Assembly: GCA_024643365.1 (NCBI GenBank)
Contig: JAHENC010000020.1
Span: forward strand, 124,001 to 188,000
Source of the DNA: Crocinitomicaceae bacterium
GTDB taxonomy: Bacteria > Bacteroidota > Bacteroidia > Flavobacteriales_D > Crocinitomicaceae
Reading direction: 5' to 3'
Length of the DNA stretch: 64,000 bases
Under the pieces are notes generated by a model. It saw only the letters and a program-made list of their open reading frames with translations, was not told where the DNA came from and made no database searches. Position numbers and translations under genes: made by a program. Position 1 is the stretch's first letter, and every line of letters starts with the position of its first letter. Of the stretch, positions 8,448-17,185 are shown piece after piece.

Positions 8448-9536
8448 ATGCAACTGTGGAATACGTTAAATAAGGAGGAATTAGAAGCGCATTTGCGTGA
8501 AGTGGGACATCAATTTATCACCATTTCATTCTACCAATACGCACAGATAGAAAATCCTCACTTATTCAGAGATCACCTATTCTTGATGTGGTCGAAATTA
8601 GAAGTTGTGGGACGAACATACGTCGCACATGAAGGAATCAACGCACAAATTGCGGTCCCAACACACAACCTGAGTCAGTTTCGCGAAGAATTATATGGCA
8701 TTGATTTTTTAAATGGCGTCAGACTCAACTTCGCTGTTGACGATTCCGAAGCGGAATTCCCCTTTTTAAAGTTAAAAATCAAAGTGCGCGATAAAATTCT
8801 TGCTGACGGACTAGAAGACAAGACCTTCGATGTGACCAACAAAGGAAAGCACTTGAATGCGCAAGAATTCAACGAATTAACAGAGAAAGAAGATACGATA
8901 CTCATTGACTTCCGCAATCACTACGAATCCGAAGTTGGACATTTCAAAGGAGCAATCCTTCCCGATGTCGATACGTTTAGAGAGTCGCTTCCGTACATCG
9001 AGGAGACGTATTTAAAAGGAAACGAGGATAAAAACATCGTCATGTATTGTACGGGGGGCGTACGTTGTGAAAAAGCTTCCGCATGGTTCAAACACCGTGG
9101 ATTCCAAAATGTACATCAATTAGAAGGTGGAATCATAAAATACGCCAACGACGCGAAGGAACAAGGAATTGAAAATAAATTCATTGGAAAAAACTTCGTT
9201 TTCGATGAACGTCGTGGTGAGCGCATTTCAGATGATATCATAGCAGTTTGCCACCAATGTGGAGAACCAGCGGATACTCATACCAATTGTGTGAATGATG
9301 CCTGTCATTTGCTCTTCATTCAATGTGACACTTGTAAAGCGAAAATGGAGAACTGTTGTTCATCTGAATGCCTAGAAACCATTCACTTACCTGAAGAAGT
9401 ACAAAAAGAACTACGCAAGGGAATTGAGAACAGTAATCGAATTTTCAAAAAAGGTCGATCAAATAAACTTCCCTTTAAACACAATACTGAAAAACCCTTA
9501 TCTTTGATTGAACTTTCAATCAGAGAAAACAAGTGA
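8448..9536 (+). CDS. trhO: Rhodanese-domain tRNA uridine hydroxylase (TrhO/YceA)
   Basis: VAHEGINAQIAVP; DFRNHYESEVGHFKGA; MYCTGGVRCEKASAWF; start set to ATG 8448 downstream of the TACCTTTG box. Confidence 0.88.
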   Translation: MQLWNTLNKEELEAHLREVGHQFITISFYQYAQIENPHLFRDHLFLMWSKLEVVGRTYVAHEGINAQIAVPTHNLSQFREELYGIDFLNGVRLNFAVDDSEAEFPFLKLKIKVRDKILADGLEDKTFDVTNKGKHLNAQEFNELTEKEDTILIDFRNHYESEVGHFKGAILPDVDTFRESLPYIEETYLKGNEDKNIVMYCTGGVRCEKASAWFKHRGFQNVHQLEGGIIKYANDAKEQGIENKFIGKNFVFDERRGERISDDIIAVCHQCGEPADTHTNCVNDACHLLFIQCDTCKAKMENCCSSECLETIHLPEEVQKELRKGIENSNRIFKKGRSNKLPFKHNTEKPLSLIELSIRENK

Positions 9537-10381
9537 TTTTAGCTATAAACTGGACCGTTGATTCGGAAATTATTGATGGTTGGCGAACGCCTAACCTTTA
9601 CGGATTGTTATTTGTAACTGGACTTATTCTCGGTTATTTCGTGGTGAAACGCATGTTCAAACAAGAACAGATCAGTGACGAACTACTGGATAAACTTGTT
9701 TGGTTCATGATTCCAGCAACCGTTATTGGCGCACGACTCGGACACGTTTTTTTCTATGGTCCCCTATTCGACGATGTTCAAAATGGTGTTGTTGTCGATC
9801 GTGGTTACTTATCTCATCCTGCCGATATTTTTAAAATTTGGGAAGGTGGATTAGCCAGTCACGGTGCTGCCATTGTGATTCTTCTTTCTTTGTGGTATTA
9901 TTCACAAAAAGTATTGAATCGTCCTTATCTATGGATGCTTGACCGTATTTCTGCACCAGTAGCCATTGGCGCAACGTTTATTCGTTTGGGAAATCTAGTC
10001 AACCACGAAATGGTTGGAGACCCAACAAATGTTCCATGGGCATTCAAATTTCAAAACTACTGGAATGACCAATTGCACATGTATGATCCAACTCCTAGAC
10101 ATCCAGCTCAACTTTACGAAGCCATTTGTTACTTAATTGCTTTTTTCATCCTCTTATTTCTTTATTGGAAAAAAGAGAAGTTCAAGCAACAAGGATTTAT
10201 CTTCGGCGCCTTCCTAATCATGATTTTTGGAGCGCGATTCTTTATTGAATTTGTTAAAATTGGACAAACAGCAAGAGACTTTGAATGGTCATTGAACACC
10301 GGTCAATTGTTAAGTATTCCGTTTGTGCTGATTGGTATTTATTTGGTTTATCGCTCGTCAAAAAACATTCAGGCGCAATGA
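9533..10381 (+). CDS. lgt: Prolipoprotein diacylglyceryl transferase (GTG start overlapping previous stop)
   Basis: IGARLGHVFFY, GGLASHGAA, LGNLVNHEMVGDPTNVPWAF, RHPAQLYEA. Confidence 0.93.
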   Translation: MILAINWTVDSEIIDGWRTPNLYGLLFVTGLILGYFVVKRMFKQEQISDELLDKLVWFMIPATVIGARLGHVFFYGPLFDDVQNGVVVDRGYLSHPADIFKIWEGGLASHGAAIVILLSLWYYSQKVLNRPYLWMLDRISAPVAIGATFIRLGNLVNHEMVGDPTNVPWAFKFQNYWNDQLHMYDPTPRHPAQLYEAICYLIAFFILLFLYWKKEKFKQQGFIFGAFLIMIFGARFFIEFVKIGQTARDFEWSLNTGQLLSIPFVLIGIYLVYRSSKNIQAQ

Positions 10382-11217
10382 AAAATTTGACCTTAGTCCT
10401 ACTGGGAGCATGCCTTTCACTTTTCTCTTGTCAAACGCCCGTACAGAATCAAAAAGAAGTAAAACCTGTCCCAACTAGTACAAATAAAGCCTTAAAAAAA
10501 GAACTTCCAGATGAAAATGTAGCGAAACTGATGAAGGGAAGTTACTCCATTGTTGCTGGTAAAGGCGAGGATACATCCACTAGTTATATTTCCTATGTCT
10601 TCTATGAAGATAACGGCCAACTCAACGTATGGCAATCAGCTATAAATGATTTTATCAAAAAATCCTTATTTCGAAAAGAAGGGGTACCAGTTTCGAAAGA
10701 CCCATTGACCGTTAAAATGATCGAGAAATCGATGAATGATTTTAAACGTTATGCGAATCGAAACAATTTTGAAGATGAAATGACCTATTCCATGTCAGAA
10801 GAATATGTTATCGATGATGCACATAAAGAATTTGTCACCTTAACTGCTATATCTAGCTCCTATGAAGGAGGTGCGCATGGAAATTACGGTACGGGTTATT
10901 ACCATTTTGATAAACGTTCAGGAAAGGAATTAACATTGACTGATTTTATCTCGGACATCAAGCAATTCAACCGCATTGCCGAAAAGTACTTCAAGAAGAG
11001 CCAAGGGATTCCCGCAAACGTCAGCGTAAGTTCCAAAGATTACTCTTTCGACTTTTGGTTTGAAAATGATCAATTTGCCTGCAACGATAATTTTTCTTTT
11101 GATGGAAAAAGCATGCATTTCATGTATATGCCATACGAAATATCCAATTATGCGGTGGGAATCATTGAATTCAGTATACCCCTGAATAAAATAGATCATT
11201 TACTTAAACTTTACTAA
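10378..11217 (+). CDS. Lipoprotein, DUF3298/DUF4163-like
   Basis: Lipobox MKNLTLVLLGACLSLFSCQ; SSYEGGAHGNYGTGYYHFDKRSGKELTLTDFI. Confidence 0.75.
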   Translation: MKNLTLVLLGACLSLFSCQTPVQNQKEVKPVPTSTNKALKKELPDENVAKLMKGSYSIVAGKGEDTSTSYISYVFYEDNGQLNVWQSAINDFIKKSLFRKEGVPVSKDPLTVKMIEKSMNDFKRYANRNNFEDEMTYSMSEEYVIDDAHKEFVTLTAISSSYEGGAHGNYGTGYYHFDKRSGKELTLTDFISDIKQFNRIAEKYFKKSQGIPANVSVSSKDYSFDFWFENDQFACNDNFSFDGKSMHFMYMPYEISNYAVGIIEFSIPLNKIDHLLKLY

Positions 11218-11306
11218 ACAAAAAATGTTACTTAGTGTAAAGATGACAATTTGTAATTATATTCAAATTCATTCTTATATTTGTGACCGAAAATAACGGA
11301 CGTATT

Positions 11307-12359
11307 ATGCCAGCAAAAGCTACAACAAGCACAAAAAAAGCAAGCACTGCTACAAAATCTGCAGGAAAACCTAAGTTTTCCAAAGAAACGTACATCAAAT
11401 GGTACAAAGACATGTTACTGATTCGACGTTTCGAAGAGAAAACAGGTCAATTGTATATTCAACAAAAATTTGGTGGATTCTGTCACCTTTACATTGGTCA
11501 AGAGGCCATTGTTGCAGGAACAGCAAGCGCTTGTCAGCCAGGAGATAAACACATGACTGCTTACCGTGATCACGCACATCCAATTGCACTTGGGACTGAC
11601 CCACGTGTATTGATGGCGGAACTTTACGGACGTTCAACAGGATGTTCAAAAGGGAAAGGTGGATCCATGCACTTCTTTGATAAAGAGAAAAACTTCATGG
11701 GTGGACACGGAATCGTGGGAGCACAAATTGCCATGGGAGCTGGAGTTGGTTTTGCTGAAAAATACAACGGAACAGATAACGTAGCATTTGTATCCATGGG
11801 TGATGGAGCAGTTCGTCAAGGAGCACTACACGAAACCTTCAACATGGCGATGAACTGGAAACTACCAGTTATTTTCATCATTGAAAACAATAACTACGCG
11901 ATGGGAACATCTGTAGAACGAACGACAAACGTAACCGACCTTTCAAAAATTGGACTTTCTTACGAAATGCCATCGAAAGTAGTGAATGGAATGCGTCCAG
12001 AAAGCGTTCATGAAGCGATCGAAGAAGCATGTAACCGTGCGCGTCGTGGTGATGGCCCTACTTTATTGGATATCCGTACATACCGATACAAAGGTCACTC
12101 GATGTCCGACCCTCAAAAATACCGTACAAAAGACGAAGTTGCTGAGTGGATGGAACAAGATCCAATTGAACATTGTTTAAAAACAATTCAGGATAATCGT
12201 TGGTTAAACGAGAAAGAAATTGATGAAATTTCTGCTTGGGTAAAGAAAGAAGTGGAAGAATCAGTTGAATTTGCTGAAAACTCTCCTTATCCAGAAGCAC
12301 ATGAGTTATACGAAGACGTATATACACAAACTGACTATCCGTACATCAAAGAATATTAA
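11307..12359 (+). CDS. pdhA: Pyruvate dehydrogenase E1 component, alpha subunit
   Basis: MLLIRRFEEKTGQLY, GRSTGCSKGKGGSMHF, SMGDGAVRQGALHETFNMA, YRYKGHSMSDP. Confidence 0.95.
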   Translation: MPAKATTSTKKASTATKSAGKPKFSKETYIKWYKDMLLIRRFEEKTGQLYIQQKFGGFCHLYIGQEAIVAGTASACQPGDKHMTAYRDHAHPIALGTDPRVLMAELYGRSTGCSKGKGGSMHFFDKEKNFMGGHGIVGAQIAMGAGVGFAEKYNGTDNVAFVSMGDGAVRQGALHETFNMAMNWKLPVIFIIENNNYAMGTSVERTTNVTDLSKIGLSYEMPSKVVNGMRPESVHEAIEEACNRARRGDGPTLLDIRTYRYKGHSMSDPQKYRTKDEVAEWMEQDPIEHCLKTIQDNRWLNEKEIDEISAWVKKEVEESVEFAENSPYPEAHELYEDVYTQTDYPYIKEY

Positions 12360-12380
12360 AAACTTAAAATAAAAGAATCC

Positions 12381-13646
12381 ATGGCTGAAATCGTTTACAT
12401 GCCGAAATTGAGTGATACAATGACCGAAGGGGTTGTTGCAACTTGGAATAAAAATGTGGGTGACGCCGTAAAAGCTGGTGAAGTACTAGCGGAAATTGAG
12501 ACGGATAAAGCAACCATGGAATTCGAATCATTTTACGATGGTGTGTTATTGCACATCGGAGTAGAAACTGGTAAAGCTGCACCTGTAAATAGCGTGTTGG
12601 CAATTATCGGTCAAGCAGGCGAAGATATTTCTGCTGCATTGGCAAGTGCCGGAGCAAATGCTCCAGGAGCAGTTGCAGAAGCACCAAAAACTGAAGCTCC
12701 TGCGGCAAGTCCAGCACCTGTGGCAGCGGCTCCAAGTACAGCTCCTGTTGCGGCGGCTCCAGCACCAGCACCTGTTGTATCTAACAACACAGGTGGACGC
12801 GTTTTCGCTTCACCATTAGCGAAAAAATTAGCAAGTGAAAAAGGAATTGACATTCATTCCGTTGCTGGAACAGGTGAAAGCGGACGTATCGTGAAACGCG
12901 ATGTGGACCATTACACTCCATACACTCCAGCAGAAAGAACCTTTTCAGCTGCTCCAAGTGGTGTTGAATCGTTCACAGATGAACCAGTTAGTCAGATGCG
13001 TAAAACCATTGCTCGTCGTTTAGCGGAAAGTAAATTTACAGCTCCGCATTTCTACTTGACGATGGATATCAATATGGATCAAGCGATTGCGTCTAGAAAA
13101 GCATTAAATAGCCTTGATGGTGTGAAAGTTTCGTTCAACGATTTAGTTGTAAAAGCAGTAGCAATGGCCTTGAAACAAAATCCAGGTGTGAATAGCGCGT
13201 GGATGGGTGACTTCATTCGTCGCAACCAACATGTACACATCGGTGTAGCTGTTGCTGTAGAAGATGGATTGTTGGTTCCTGTGATTCGTCACGCTGACAC
13301 AAAAGGACTTGTTCAAATTTCTGCTGAAGTACGTGAATTCGCTCAAAAAGCAAAAGATAAAAAACTACAACCAAGCGATTGGGAAGGAAACACCTTCACG
13401 ATTTCTAACCTTGGGATGTTCGGAATTGAATCCTTCACGGCAATTGTGAATCCACCAGACAGCTGTATTTTAGCGATTGGCGGAATCAAAGAAGTTCCTG
13501 TGGTTAAAAACGGACAAGTTGTTCCTGGAAATGTAATGAAAGTTACCTTGTCTTGTGACCACCGCGTAGTAGATGGCGCAACAGGTTCTGGCTTCCTTCA
13601 AACGTTTAAAACGTACATGGAGAATCCAGCAGCAATGTTGTTGTAA
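12381..13646 (+). CDS. pdhC: Pyruvate dehydrogenase E2, dihydrolipoamide acetyltransferase
   Basis: Lipoyl motif EIETDKATMEFES; Ala/Pro linker; E3-binding domain; catalytic SCDHRVVDGATG. Confidence 0.95.
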   Translation: MAEIVYMPKLSDTMTEGVVATWNKNVGDAVKAGEVLAEIETDKATMEFESFYDGVLLHIGVETGKAAPVNSVLAIIGQAGEDISAALASAGANAPGAVAEAPKTEAPAASPAPVAAAPSTAPVAAAPAPAPVVSNNTGGRVFASPLAKKLASEKGIDIHSVAGTGESGRIVKRDVDHYTPYTPAERTFSAAPSGVESFTDEPVSQMRKTIARRLAESKFTAPHFYLTMDINMDQAIASRKALNSLDGVKVSFNDLVVKAVAMALKQNPGVNSAWMGDFIRRNQHVHIGVAVAVEDGLLVPVIRHADTKGLVQISAEVREFAQKAKDKKLQPSDWEGNTFTISNLGMFGIESFTAIVNPPDSCILAIGGIKEVPVVKNGQVVPGNVMKVTLSCDHRVVDGATGSGFLQTFKTYMENPAAMLL

Positions 13647-13652
13647 GTTTCC

Positions 13653-14144
13653 TTAAACGTCTTTTCCGATCGAGTGCATGTCATTGTGGTTTTCCTCAAT
13701 TTCATCTTTCACTCGTTGAATGCATTTGGTTAAAATACGTATCTCTTGAGATGCGTATTTACTCAACCAATACCAACTATTGTCCTCATGGTCGATTGCC
13801 AAGGACATATGATACAGCGTTTCAAAGTTATTTTTCAATAACCATTCTTGTGCTTTCAAATTTCCTTCTGCGCCGTTAATCATGGCCATCAGATGTGCGT
13901 ATCCATTTTCGATCAACCAATTACGGGCTTCGTCTTTTAAGAGAATCGCAAAAGTCGCCATATATAATTCTGGATAACCATTATCCTTCAACCACAACTG
14001 AAGATCTTCGTTTCCTTCCACCGCTTTTGCCCAAGCGATGAAGACGAGCGATGGATAATTCACATCGTGCAAAGGAGCTGCCGCAATTGGCTTTTTCGCT
14101 TCTTCCGTGTTTTTAGGTGCAGAACCAAAGAGTCGTCTTAACAT
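13653..14144 (-). CDS. Uncharacterised protein with internal WL..NGY..L repeats
   Basis: 163 aa; recurring units LQLWLKDNGYPELYMA / ARNWLIENGYAHLMAM / AQEWLLKNNFETLYHM / NSWYWLSKY. Confidence 0.75.
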   Translation of the reverse strand: MLRRLFGSAPKNTEEAKKPIAAAPLHDVNYPSLVFIAWAKAVEGNEDLQLWLKDNGYPELYMATFAILLKDEARNWLIENGYAHLMAMINGAEGNLKAQEWLLKNNFETLYHMSLAIDHEDNSWYWLSKYASQEIRILTKCIQRVKDEIEENHNDMHSIGKDV

Positions 14145-14166
14145 TTCTAGGAAAGTTTGTCAGTTA

Positions 14167-15648
14167 TTAGAAAAACCAAAGAGCTACAAAAATAGCCGTA
14201 ATCACACAAATTAAATCGACCAACAACATTGTACCTAAAGCATAACGTGTGTTGCGTACATTAATCGAACCGAAGTAAACGGCAATCACATAAAAGGTAG
14301 TTTCAGCACTGCATTGAAAAATGCTACTTAATCTACCAGCTAAGGAATCTGGGCCGAAATTATTCATTGCATCCAACATGAATCCACGTGATCCACTAGA
14401 GCTAAATGGTCGTAACAATGCAACAGGTAAAGAATCTGTGATTTCTTTGGAAACTCCAATGAAATGAAATCCTGTGGCAATCCAATTACTGATAATTTCA
14501 AATAAACCGCTGTTTCGGAATAAGGAAATAGCCGCTAACATTCCAAGAACGTAGGGAAAAATTGCCACGCCTGTGTTGATGCCGCTTTTTGCTCCCACGA
14601 CGAATGAATCAAAAACGGTCGTTTCTTTTTCTTTGAATTTCTTTTCATGAATAAAGGCAAAGATCAAGGTTGCGACAATGATTCCAAGTAACAATACACT
14701 CGAGAAATTGCTGGAAAAGAAGTTCTTGCCAATTAAATCCAAGCTATTGACATACATTAAAAGTCCAATGATTGCTGCAATGATTGAAGTCAAAGCTATT
14801 AATAGAGTGGCACTTCGAAATTGAATGCGTTGTCTAAATCCTACAATAAAAAAGGCTGCCAAGGTACCAATTAAGGACGTCACGATACACGGCAGCATGA
14901 CATCCGCCGGATTCGCTGCATTTGCTGCTGCACGGTACCCAATAATCGATGTGGGAATTAGTGTGAGTCCTGCCGCATGCAAACACAAGAACATGATCTG
15001 TGCATCCGATGCACGGTCTTTATCCGGATTGATTTCCTGTAAACTTTGCATGGCTTTCAATCCAAATGGCGTCGCAGCGGAATCGAGTCCTAAAAAGTTT
15101 GCGGAAAAATTCAAGGTCATATAAGAAATCGACTCATGATTTTTAGGTACTGAAGGAAAAACTTTAACGAAAAATGGACTCAAGCGTCTTGCCAATCGTT
15201 CCGTCGCTCCAGAGTCAATCAACAATTGCATAATTCCGCAGAAGAATGCCAAATAGGCCATCAGTGGCAGAATCAAATCAAACAAACTTGCTTTACACGT
15301 TTCAAGAAGACCATCAGCCTTTTGCGTTCCTTTAAAAACTTGTACGGTTTGATTCTTCAAAACGTACGTTGTATCAATGTCATCTGGATTGACATTATAT
15401 ACCAAGGTTCCTTCCGGTGCAGAAGTTAATTTTTCTTGGAATCCTTTCGAACAATCTTTCAGGTAGCGTTCACCTGTTAAAATCGGACTATCCTTTTTTC
15501 CATTTAAGACATATTCGATCGAATAAGAATTGGACAAAAAGAGTCCAGCAAAGACAAATAATACGGAGCTAATGAATATGATTAGCCAAAATCTACTTAA
15601 TACCATGAAACGAATATCCACATTTTTCCGGCTTCTCGCTACAATCAA
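14167..15648 (-). CDS. Nucleoside-recognition (Gate) domain membrane protein, SpmA-SpmB fusion-like
   Basis: SATPFGLKAMQSLQEINPDKDRASDAQIMFLCLHAAGLTLIPTS (SpmA-like) and PFSSSGSRGFMLDAMNNFGPDSLAGRLSSIFQCSAETTFYVIAVYFGSI (SpmB-like). Confidence 0.85.
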   Translation of the reverse strand: MIVARSRKNVDIRFMVLSRFWLIIFISSVLFVFAGLFLSNSYSIEYVLNGKKDSPILTGERYLKDCSKGFQEKLTSAPEGTLVYNVNPDDIDTTYVLKNQTVQVFKGTQKADGLLETCKASLFDLILPLMAYLAFFCGIMQLLIDSGATERLARRLSPFFVKVFPSVPKNHESISYMTLNFSANFLGLDSAATPFGLKAMQSLQEINPDKDRASDAQIMFLCLHAAGLTLIPTSIIGYRAAANAANPADVMLPCIVTSLIGTLAAFFIVGFRQRIQFRSATLLIALTSIIAAIIGLLMYVNSLDLIGKNFFSSNFSSVLLLGIIVATLIFAFIHEKKFKEKETTVFDSFVVGAKSGINTGVAIFPYVLGMLAAISLFRNSGLFEIISNWIATGFHFIGVSKEITDSLPVALLRPFSSSGSRGFMLDAMNNFGPDSLAGRLSSIFQCSAETTFYVIAVYFGSINVRNTRYALGTMLLVDLICVITAIFVALWFF

Positions 15649-15750
15649 GTTAAAAAAGAATTAACACAGGTTATTGAATTACGTGAAAAGAAACAAAATC
15701 AAGCGCTGCAAATGGATAGTGCGTACCTTTGCCTAAACAATCACATACGT

Positions 15751-16464
15751 ATGAAAAAAGCCCTACATACCTCACAAACTCGTGGTCACGCCAATCATGG
15801 ATGGCTGAACGCAAAACATTCCTTTAGTTTCGCGCAATGGTACAATCCAGAACGCATCAACTTTGGCGCATTGCGCGTATTAAACGACGACATTGTTGCC
15901 GCAGCAATGGGATTTGGAAAACATCCCCACGACAACATGGAAATCATCACAATTCCTCTTCGTGGCTCACTTCGTCATCAAGACAGTATGGGATTCAGTG
16001 AAGTGGTAAAAGCGGGCGAAGTTCAGGTGATGTCAGCAGGCACCGGTATTTTTCACAGTGAAATGAATGCCAGCAACCAAGAAGACCTTAATTTATTTCA
16101 AATTTGGATTTTCCCTAATAAGCAGGGAGTCACACCACGTTACGAGCAAAAGTCCTATGACTTGAAGGATTCAGAACAACGATTCTTACAATTGGTTTCA
16201 CCTCATGCAGATCAAGAAGGCGTTTGGATTCACCAAAACGCATGGATTCACCTCGTAAGTATGGAAGAAAACACTTCTATTACTTACACGATGAAAGGCG
16301 AAGGAAATGGCGCATACTTCATGAACATAGATGGAGCATTTGAAATCGAACAAGAACTTTTGAATGAACGTGACGCATTGGGAATCTGGGACACAAAAGA
16401 AATTATCCTGAATAATAAACAAAAAGGGCAAATGCTAGTTATAGAAGTACCAATGATATTTTAA
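15751..16464 (+). CDS. Pirin family protein
   Basis: TRGHANHGWLNAKHSFSFAQWYNPERINFGALRVLNDD; FGKHPHDNMEIITIPL. Confidence 0.93.
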   Translation: MKKALHTSQTRGHANHGWLNAKHSFSFAQWYNPERINFGALRVLNDDIVAAAMGFGKHPHDNMEIITIPLRGSLRHQDSMGFSEVVKAGEVQVMSAGTGIFHSEMNASNQEDLNLFQIWIFPNKQGVTPRYEQKSYDLKDSEQRFLQLVSPHADQEGVWIHQNAWIHLVSMEENTSITYTMKGEGNGAYFMNIDGAFEIEQELLNERDALGIWDTKEIILNNKQKGQMLVIEVPMIF

Positions 16465-16465
16465 T

Positions 16466-17098
16466 ATGAAACAGATAATAGACGATTTAAACTGGAGATA
16501 CGCAACAAAGCAATTCGACCCAACGCTTAAATTGACAAACGAGCAATTGGATGTCATCAAAGATTCCTTGCGTTTAACACCATCCGCTTATGGAATTCAA
16601 CCCTTAAAGTTCATCTTTGTTTCTAGTCCAGCATTGAGAGAACAAATCAAAGAAATTGCCTTTAATCAAGGACAAGTTGTGGATGCCTCTCACCTATTGA
16701 TCATCTGTTCCTACACTTCCATCGATGAATCATACATTGATGCACATGTAGAGTTAGTTACGGAAACACGAAATACGCCAACTGAAAGGGCTGCTGGATT
16801 CAGTGAGTTCTTAAAGAAAAACATCTTGAAAATGGCAAATAGCGATGTTGAACCATGGAATGCTCGTCAAGCTTACATTGCATTAGGACAACTACTTCAC
16901 ACGTGCGCAAGCATTCGTGTGGACGCTACACCTATGGAAGGATTCAATGCAAAGAAATTGGATGAATTATTAGGACTAGCTGAACAAAACCTAAAAAGTG
17001 TGTTATTGTGTCCAATTGGCTTCCGCTCAAGCGAAGACAACTACCAACACCTTGCGAAGGTTCGCAAAAGCAAAGAAACCTTGTTTCAGACCTTATAG
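16466..17098 (+). CDS. NAD(P)H-dependent nitroreductase family oxidoreductase
   Basis: RYATKQFDP, LTPSAYGIQPLKF, QAYIALGQLLHTCA, PMEGF. Confidence 0.88.
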   Translation: MKQIIDDLNWRYATKQFDPTLKLTNEQLDVIKDSLRLTPSAYGIQPLKFIFVSSPALREQIKEIAFNQGQVVDASHLLIICSYTSIDESYIDAHVELVTETRNTPTERAAGFSEFLKKNILKMANSDVEPWNARQAYIALGQLLHTCASIRVDATPMEGFNAKKLDELLGLAEQNLKSVLLCPIGFRSSEDNYQHLAKVRKSKETLFQTL

Positions 17099-17174
17099 CT
17101 TATCCACAATTTTACGTGTATAAAAAAGCTTGATTTTATTGGACTTTGAGGACTCCCGGGTCCTCATTTTTCAT

Positions 17175-17182
17175 TATATTTG
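17175..17182 (+). promoter_or_regulatory. Putative -7 box TATATTTG
   Basis: TAnnTTTG, 3 nt between box and ATG 17186. Confidence 0.5.
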
Positions 17183-17185
17183 AGC

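Noticed and set aside
10285-10377. N-terminal extension of the DUF3298-like ORF
   Set aside because: Overlaps lgt; the lipoprotein signal MKNLTLVLLGACLSLFSCQ starts at 10378.
12611-12853. Minus-strand ORF rich in Ala/Gly
   Set aside because: Antisense shadow of the Ala/Pro linker and lipoyl region of pdhC; low complexity.
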